From Plantago ovata (Eukaryota > Streptophyta > Magnoliopsida > Lamiales > Plantaginaceae), in contig CM051455.1 of assembly GCA_028274465.1 (NCBI GenBank), forward strand, positions 90,540,871-90,604,870: a DNA stretch of 64,000 bases, in the 5' to 3' direction. A model generated the notes under the pieces. It did no database searches. It saw only the letters and a program-made list of their open reading frames with translations, and was not told the DNA's origin. Position 1 is the first letter of the stretch; each line of letters starts with the position of its first letter. The position numbers and the translations under genes were made by a program. Positions 57,457 through 64,000 of the stretch are shown one piece after another.

Positions 57457-58250
57457 TGTAACGACCCAGCCCACTAACGGGCCGAGACCCAGCCCAACGG
57501 GCCGGCAAGGTTACTCATGGGCGCTCTCCAGGGTGATATGCTGGCCCCACAGACCAACACGAGTTCTAATCCGCGCACTTTGTCCTCACTCGTGCGCGCA
57601 CCGGGAACTTCCCAGTGGGTCACCCATCCTAGAATTGCTCCAGAGCAAGCACGCTTAACTCTAAAGTTCTTATAGGTGGATTCCCGAAAAGAAAGGTGCA
57701 CCTTGTTGGTATGAGTAGCGTTCTCAACCCTTTTAAGCCTCTAAAATCTGGGCCGTTACAATCACCCCCTCTTAAATTGCGCAACGTCCTCGTTGCGCGC
57801 TGTTCCGAGACCAACCATCCGTGCAGGATTCTAGAGGTGGCCCCTCCAGGCTCAAGAGGTGGCTCCCACCGTCGATACGGTGTAGCACTTTGCCCCGGAT
57901 GGCACTTAGTTCCTGCAGTTCCGGATAGTCCCGCTCTGATACCACCTGTAACGACCCGGCCCACTAACGGGCCGAGACCTAGCCCAACGGGCTGGCAAGG
58001 TTACTCATGGGCGCTCTCCGGGGTGATATGCTGGCCCCACAGACCAACACGGGTTCTAATCCGCGCATTTTGTCCTCACTCGTGCGCGCACCGGGAACTT
58101 CCCAGTGGGTCACCCATCGTAGAATTGCTCTAGAGCAAGCACGCTTAACTCTGAAGTTCTTATAGGTGGATTCCCGAAAAGAAAGGTGCACCTTGTTGGT
58201 ATGAGTAGCGTTCTCAACCCTTTTAAGCCTCTGAAATCTGGGGCGTTACA
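57457..58250 (-). mobile_element. Cassandra unit 1
   Basis: LTR 57457-57760, internal 57761-57946, LTR 57947-58250, with ATACT on both sides. A perfect hairpin GCGCAACG-TCCT-CGTTGCGC lies at 57779-57798 in the internal part. Confidence 0.9.
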
Positions 58251-58255
58251 ATACT

Positions 58256-59049
58256 TGTAACGACCCAGCCCACTAACGGGCCGAGACCCAGCCCAACGGG
58301 CCGGCAAGGTTACTCATGGGCGCTCTCCAGGGTGATATGCTGGCCCCACAGACCAACACGAGTTCTAATCCGCGCACTTTGTCCTCACTCGTGCGCGCAC
58401 CGGGAACTTCCCAGTGGGTCACCCATCCTAGAATTGCTCCAGAGCAAGCACGCTTAACTCTAAAGTTCTTATAGGTGGATTCCCGAAAAGAAAGGTGCAC
58501 CTTGTTGGTATGAGTAGCGTTCTCAACCCTTTTAAGCCTCTAAAATCTGGGCCGTTACAATCACCCCCTCTTAAATTGCGCAACGTCCTCGTTGCGCGCT
58601 GTTCCGAGACCAACCATCCGTGCAGGATTCTAGAGGTGGCCCCTCCAGGCTCAAGAGGTGGCTCCCACCGTCGATACGGTGTAGCACTTTGCCCCGGATG
58701 GCACTTAGTTCCTGCAGTTCCGGATAGTCCCGCTCTGATACCACCTGTAACGACCCGGCCCACTAACGGGCCGAGACCTAGCCCAACGGGCTGGCAAGGT
58801 TACTCATGGGCGCTCTCCGGGGTGATATGCTGGCCCCACAGACCAACACGGGTTCTAATCCGCGCATTTTGTCCTCACTCGTGCGCGCACCGGGAACTTC
58901 CCAGTGGGTCACCCATCGTAGAATTGCTCTAGAGCAAGCACGCTTAACTCTGAAGTTCTTATAGGTGGATTCCCGAAAAGAAAGGTGCACCTTGTTGGTA
59001 TGAGTAGCGTTCTCAACCCTTTTAAGCCTCTGAAATCTGGGGCGTTACA
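58256..59049 (-). mobile_element. Cassandra unit 2
   Basis: Same structure and essentially the same sequence as unit 1, shifted by 799 bp, with ATACT on both sides. Confidence 0.9.
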
Positions 59050-59054
59050 ATACT

Positions 59055-59848
59055 TGTAACGACCCAGCCCACTAACGGGCCGAGACCCAGCCCAACGGGC
59101 CGGCAAGGTTACTCATGGGCGCTCTCCAGGGTGATATGCTGGCCCCACAGACCAACACGAGTTCTAATCCGCGCACTTTGTCCTCACTCGTGCGCGCACC
59201 GGGAACTTCCCAGTGGGTCACCCATCCTAGAATTGCTCCAGAGCAAGCACGCTTAACTCTAAAGTTCTTATAGGTGGATTCCCGAAAAGAAAGGTGCACC
59301 TTGTTGGTATGAGTAGCGTTCTCAACCCTTTTAAGCCTCTAAAATCTGGGGCGTTACAATCACCCCCTCTTAAATTGCGCAACGTCCTCGTTGCGCGCTG
59401 TTCCGAGACCAACCATCCGTGCAGGATTCTAGAGGTGGCCCCTCCAGGCTCAAGAGGTGGCTCCCACCGTCGATACGGTGTAGCACTTTGCCCCGGATGG
59501 CACTTAGTTCCTGCAGTTCCGGATAGTCCCGCTCTGATACCACCTGTAACGACCCTGCCCACTAACGGGCCGAGACCTAGCCCAACGGGCTGGCAAGGTT
59601 ACTCATGGGCGCTCTCCGGGGTGATATGCTGGCCCCACAGACCAACACGGGTTCTAATCCGCGCATTTTGTCCTCACTCGTGCGCGCACCGGGAACTTCC
59701 CAGTGGGTCACCCATCCTAGAATTGCTCTAGAGCAAGCACGCTTAACTCTGAAGTTCTTATAGGTGGATTCCCGAAAAGAAATGTGCACCTTGTTGGTAT
59801 GAGTAACGTTCTCAACCCTTTTAAGCCTCTGAAATCTGGGGCGTTACA
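59055..59848 (-). mobile_element. Cassandra unit 3
   Basis: Same structure. The internal part matches units 1 and 2. The LTR at 59545-59848 shows a handful of private differences. Confidence 0.9.
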
Positions 59849-59853
59849 ATACT

Positions 59854-60627
59854 TGTAACGACCCGGCCCACTAACGGGCCGAGACCTAGCCCAACGGGCC
59901 GGCAAGGTTACTCATGGGCGCTCTCCAGGGTGATATTCTGGCCCCACAGACCAACACGAGTTCTAATCCGCGCACTTTGTCCTCACTCGTGCGCGCACCG
60001 GGAACTTCCCAGTGGGTCACCCATCCTAGAATTGCTCCAGAGCAAGCACGCTTAACTCTAAAGTTCTTATATGTGGATTCCCGAAAAGAAAGGTGCACCT
60101 TGTTGGTATGAGTAGCGTTCTCAACCCTTTTAAGCTTCTGAAATCTGGGGTGTTACAATCACCCCCTCTTAAATTGCGCAACGTCCTCGTTGCGCGCTGT
60201 CCTGAGACCAACCATCCGTGCAGGACTCTAGAGGTGGCCCCTACGGGATCAAGAGGTTGTTCCCACCGCCCATACAGTGTAGCACTTTGCCCCGTATGGC
60301 ACTTAGCTCCTGCAGTTCCGGATAGTCCCGCTCTGATACCACTTGTAACGACCCGGCCCACTAACGGGCCGGCAAGGTTACTCATGGGCGCTCTCCAGGG
60401 TGATATGCTGCCCCCACAGACCAACACGAGTTCTAATCCGCGCACTTTGTCCTCACTCGTGCGCACACCGGGAAATTCCCAGTGGGTCACCCATCCTAGA
60501 ATTGCTCCAGAGCAAGCACGCTTAACTCTAAAGTTCTTATAGGTGGATTCCCGAAAAGAAAGGTGCACCTTGTTGGTATGAGTAGCGTTCTCAACCCTTT
60601 TAAGCTTCTGAAATCTGGGGTGTTACA
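59854..60627 (-). mobile_element. Cassandra unit 4, most divergent
   Basis: LTR 59854-60157, internal 60158-60343, and LTR 60344-60627, which is about 20 bp shorter than the others. The internal part differs from units 1-3 at a dozen or so sites. In element orientation it is the first unit of the array. Confidence 0.88.
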
Positions 60628-61798
60628 AGAATAACCTCGAGTGTCGATCTATAAGGACTATAACTAGCTTTATCTAATCTAATTTAGAATATAAAAACAG
60701 CAGACGGTTTAGCAAAGGTTTTTCTTAACAGATAATAGAGATTGGTGATAGTATGATCCTTCAAAGCATAACGGGTTAATAATCATGCGTAAAATTCCTC
60801 GGTCTTGCATGGAGATCTTTGATCAATGAATTGTCCAGTTGTAATTATCAAACACTACAAAGATATAGATTTGGATAGGTTGAAGACCAATGAATTGTCC
60901 AATTGTGTGCAATAATTAATCAACAATACGAAGATAGAGATTTAGATAGATCAAAGAAATAAAGCAATAACACGGAGTATAATGCGCGATATAGCCATTA
61001 GCATAATTATCAACCCTTCGCTAAGAATTCACATACTACCACCAATGAGAAGTTTAGCTACTCATAGTTGTCTTGCAATCAACAGAAATCATAGAAGAAA
61101 ACATGTTGAAAGATATATAAAAATAAATAGAAAAACTGTAAGATACAATGTTACCGAAGGTTGTCAGTCTCCGAAGAATCGCGATCTTACTAGCTCCAAA
61201 CTGCTATGAAAAAGTATCTCTTAAGCTATGAACCCCCAGAACAGGCTCTGGGAAGTTCCTACCTAAAACTACAGAAAAAGGTGAGAGAAAAGGTCTGGAA
61301 AAGTATGAAAAACGGAGAAAAACTGAGCAACTATATATAGGCTACGAATTGTGTGGGGCGAAGGGCCCCACACACCGGGCGATTCGCCCGGGAGTAAAAC
61401 TCGGGAAAATACGCGTTGTCGACGCGTTTTTGGATTTCTTCCCCTATTCGGACTCGGTTTCTGACTTCTAGTGGCCTTCTAACCTCCAGATTCGACCCCT
61501 AGACTTCAAATCCTATCCGGAAACCTTCAGATACTCCAATTAGGCTTCTGGAACACCAATTCCTTGTCTATTTCAATATATTTGCCCGGAAATCCTCGTT
61601 TTTCAACCAAAACCTGTAAAATAAAGACTAAAGGGAAACGTGACACTATTCTAATAAAATGCACTAAAATACAACTAAATTAACATAGAGGATAGCTAAA
61701 ATAGGTGAAAAAGACTCGAATGAAAGTGTAAAATACACATTCATCACTTTCCGTAAATCTCTTTCACTTGATCAGTTTGGTAGTGCCTTGCTGACAGG

Positions 61799-64000
61799 AT
61801 GTCTTTAGGAGATGCTCCCTTGCTGCAGTTGGAAAACTACGAAAAATGGCGAAACAACATGATGCTACATCTTGAGGCCATTAGTGATGAGATGGTCACT
61901 TCATTAATGATGGATCTATCAAGATCACTAAGGTTGAAAGGAGTTTCCCTCACAAGACCACTAAAGCTGCAAAGGAAACTATCTTAGGCGGACCAACTGA
62001 TACTGTTGTACCAAAACCAAGAGAGGAATGGACTTCCGACGAAGCCAAGAGATTCCGTCTTGATGGCCAAGCAAGAAACATCATCATTCGATCAACTCCG
62101 GATACCATACAGTGCAAACTGTGGGGTGCTAAAACTGCTAAGGAAGCTTGGAAAATGGTTCAAGATCTTTGTGCTGGATCTCACAAAACCAAGGAAAACA
62201 AACTTGAAGTACTTCAATTAAAGTTTCAAAACTTTAAACAAGGTACAAACGAGTCACTGGAAGACTTGGATTTCAGATTCACAACTCTTGTTAGTGAAAT
62301 GGCAGCCTTGGGTGTTGGAAATCTTTACTCAGATTCTGAGAAGGTGAAAACCATCATCAGAAGTCTGAATCAAGAATGGATCCACACTCAGAATTTCTAT
62401 TACAATCAAGGGATGCCAGATATTACACCAACAGAGTTGTTCTCTCATCTTGCTACTGTCATCTATGAGACAAAGCAAAGAGAAAATGTGTTTGCTGAAA
62501 AATCGCAAAACATTGCTCTTGCTGCAAAGCCGTCATCTTCTGAAAAGAAGAATGATAAAGAGCCTACTGATGAAAACTCTTTGGTTGTCAAAAACATGAA
62601 GAAATTCATCAGCAAGGAACTTGAAAGGCGAAAAGCAAAAGAGAAGCTGAAAAAGCATCTTGGTAACAATTACCATAAGTACAAGAATGAGACTAGCTCG
62701 TTGAACAAGCAAGCTCAGCAAGCAACTTCATCAGAAGAACCAGCAGTTGGAAATGATCTCTGCTTTTACTGCAAAAAGCCGGGACACTTCAAAGCGAATT
62801 GCCCTTTGCTGAAAGGAAAGTCTGCTGAAAATAAGAAGAAGTTCAAAATAGCTTTTATTGCTGAAGAAAAGAAGAAGCTTCAAGCAAAAATCGATGCATT
62901 GTGCATTGATACTAGCTCTGAAGACAGTGAGGATGAAAGCTCAGACACTGACGATGAAGAAGCCACTCTAGATGTGGAGATTGGCAAAGAAGTTTGTCGA
63001 ATAGCTATGGAAGCTTATCCAGATGTGTCAAATTACGAGTTCTTCCTCATGGCTGGTCAGGTAAATAATCCTACCTCTGACTCAGACTCAGAAAGTGAAG
63101 ACGTGATTGACCTTGATATGATTCAAGGAGAACTCGAAAGATTTGAGAAAACTCTGAACAAACAGCAAGAGAAACTACAGATTGCTGAAATTCTGACCAA
63201 GCAGACTACTGAAAAGTATGTCTTGCTGAAGGAAGAGACAAAAGAAAAGGATGCTGAAATAAGGCGTCTTAAGAAGTTGATTGCTGAAGCTACAGAGAAG
63301 AATTCTCAAATGGCATTAGAATTGGAAGAATATCAGTCCTCAATTCTAAAGTTACTTGCTGAAATCCAAGAAATGAAAATGATGAAAATCAATTTCAAAT
63401 CTTAGCTGACGCAAGTAATACGCTGACTGAACTAAACTCTTATTTGAGAGATCCATCTCAGAAAGAAGGTTTAGGTGCAACGTATGAAGGTGATGACGAA
63501 GAAATCTTGAGTAAAGATAAATCACCGATTTCCTTTGTACGTGCTACTGATAGTGGTCTACCAGAACTCTATCAGTTTGGTCAATCTAAGGTTGCTGAAA
63601 CATGCAATCAAGTACCTACGACCATAAAGCCCGCTGTTGCTACTCAAAGTAACAAGACTTTAAAAGAAAAACAGGTTGCTGAGAAGCAAACTGGAAAGAA
63701 GAAGGATGTTTTGAAGCATTCCGCCAAACAAGTTGTTGAAAAGCAAATTGTAAGTCAAAAGGCAAGATTACTAAAAGTAATCAGAAGACCTTTGCTGACA
63801 AACCTGAATCAAGTAAGGTTGCTGACACAAAAGCTCAGCATTCTCCGAAAAGTGGACTCGGTTTCAAAACCAAGCAAAGTCAACTTTTTCACGAGTATAA
63901 GCAAAGTCAGCAAAGATACTTCAAGGAGATGAAGAAAATCAAGCCTAAGAGTTCTGAAAAGACTCTTAATTCTAGGGCTAGAAGGAACCTTGCTAGAAAA
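61799..64000 (+). pseudogene. S3 gag region, runs off window
   Basis: ATG at 61799 opens MSLGDAPLLQLENYEKWRNN. The capsid-like region follows, then a CCHC knuckle (CFYCKKPGHFKANC) near 62760-62803, an acidic Ser/Asp stretch, a coiled-coil-like part (near 63.1-63.4 kb) and a Lys/Gln-rich tail to the window end. It is very similar to S2 gag. The 5' part shows breaks. Protease and the rest of pol should lie beyond 64000. Confidence 0.85.

Larger units (their letters stand above)
57148..60627 (-). mobile_element. tandem array of Cassandra TRIM elements
   Basis: Nine LTRs of about 304 bp (TGTAACG...GTTACA) and four 186-187-bp internal parts alternate as LTR, 5 bp, LTR, internal, repeated with a 799-bp step. 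The whole is flanked by the duplication AGAAT (57143-57147 and 60628-60632). Internal parts carry a Met-tRNA primer site (minus strand TGGTATCAGAGC) and a GAGGGGGTGAT polypurine tract, with no coding region. Each LTR contains a 5S rRNA-like domain, the hallmark of Cassandra. LTR starts: 57148, 57457, 57947, 58256, 58746, 59055, 59545, 59854, 60344. The ORFs found here are chance frames. Confidence 0.92.
47498..61746 (-). mobile_element. G2: pol-less Ty3/gypsy-type element, sister of G1
   Basis: LTRs at 47498-48720 (1223 bp) and 57046-61746 (about 1216 bp once the Cassandra array is set aside), target duplication CTTTC (47493-47497 and 61747-61751), and a primer site at 57025-57042. Same order as G1: gag-protease, spacer with GC palindromes, unknown ORF, acidic ORF, purine-rich tract, 3' LTR. 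No RT or integrase. Two later insertions lie inside it: a solo LTR and a Cassandra array. Without them G2 is about 8.2 kb, the same as G1. The coding parts carry few breaks. Confidence 0.88.
57046..61746 (-). repeat. G2 5' LTR, interrupted by Cassandra array
   Basis: LTR sequence at 57046-57147 and 60633-61746 matches 47498-48720. The break in the match is exactly the Cassandra array plus one copy of its AGAAT duplication. Confidence 0.9.
45861..64000 (+). mobile_element. S3: Sirevirus-like element, runs off window, hosts G2
   Basis: The LTR begins TGTTAGGAAAC at 45861 within the S0 LTR (preceding 5 bp GTTTC) and ends ACCAACA at 47432. Then come the primer site and leader, the G2 insertion (47498-61746), and the gag region from 61799 to the window end. 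The leader continues on both sides of G2 with the duplicated CTTTC, which proves that G2 came later. The gag is similar to S2. The 3' half is not in the window. Confidence 0.9.

Noticed and set aside
57629-60568. Open frames of 111, 145, 149 and 180 codons on both strands of the Cassandra array
   Set aside because: They repeat every 799 bp only because the DNA repeats, and they run across LTR, 5S-like domain and primer site. Cassandra is known to be non-coding.
57148-60627. CRISPR-like or satellite array
   Set aside because: The 799-bp period is explained by LTR elements with target duplications; there are no short repeats with unique spacers.

Overview
This window reads as nuclear heterochromatin of a flowering plant. 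It is AT-rich and I find no host gene. Nearly every base belongs to LTR retrotransposons inserted into one another. The plant assignment rests on initiator-Met and Asp tRNA primer sites, Sirevirus-type copia elements, Athila/Tat-like gag-protease, and a Cassandra element whose LTRs carry a 5S rRNA-like domain. The species cannot be named from this sequence.

Layout. (1) 1-10588: a plus-strand Ty1/copia tandem. The tail of copy A, one shared 2.06-kb LTR, a complete-length copy B and its 3' LTR follow one another with a repeat step of about 7.7 kb. (2) S0, a minus-strand Sirevirus-like copia element, is the oldest host layer. Its pieces lie at 10589-11439, 19258-20985 and 42914-45860. (3) S1, a plus-strand Sirevirus (11440-19257, target duplication AAAGG), sits in S0 and contains a 100-N assembly gap. 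(4) G1, a minus-strand gypsy-type element without pol (20986-42913, duplication ATACC), sits in S0. (5) S2, a plus-strand Sirevirus (25334-39103, duplication TCCCC), sits in G1. (6) S3, another plus-strand Sirevirus, starts at 45861 inside the S0 LTR and runs off the window. (7) G2, a sister of G1 (47498-61746, duplication CTTTC), sits in the S3 leader. (8) Inside G2 lie a solo LTR (51097-53636, duplication CCCTT) and a tandem Cassandra array (57148-60627, duplication AGAAT). The deepest nest is S0 > S3 > G2 > Cassandra.

How the parts work together. The Sirevirus family (S0-S3) shows gag, pol and a third coding region in the envelope position. That third region has its own upstream TATA-like box and intron-like segments, so a captured gene is possible. 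Between pol and this region lies an array of hairpins with different stems but a shared 7-nt loop. G1 and G2 carry gag plus protease and two small conserved ORFs of unknown role, but no reverse transcriptase or integrase, so they must have moved with enzymes from another element. All these elements are treated as fossils. S2 and G1 are young (LTR pairs differ by roughly 1-2 % by eye). S1 is older.

Most noteworthy for follow-up: the covarying hairpin arrays (3557-3710, 32988-33359, 20570-20933), the Cassandra array with its fixed 5-bp LTR-LTR junction, the unknown ORFs of the pol-less gypsy family, and the gene-like third region of the Sireviruses.
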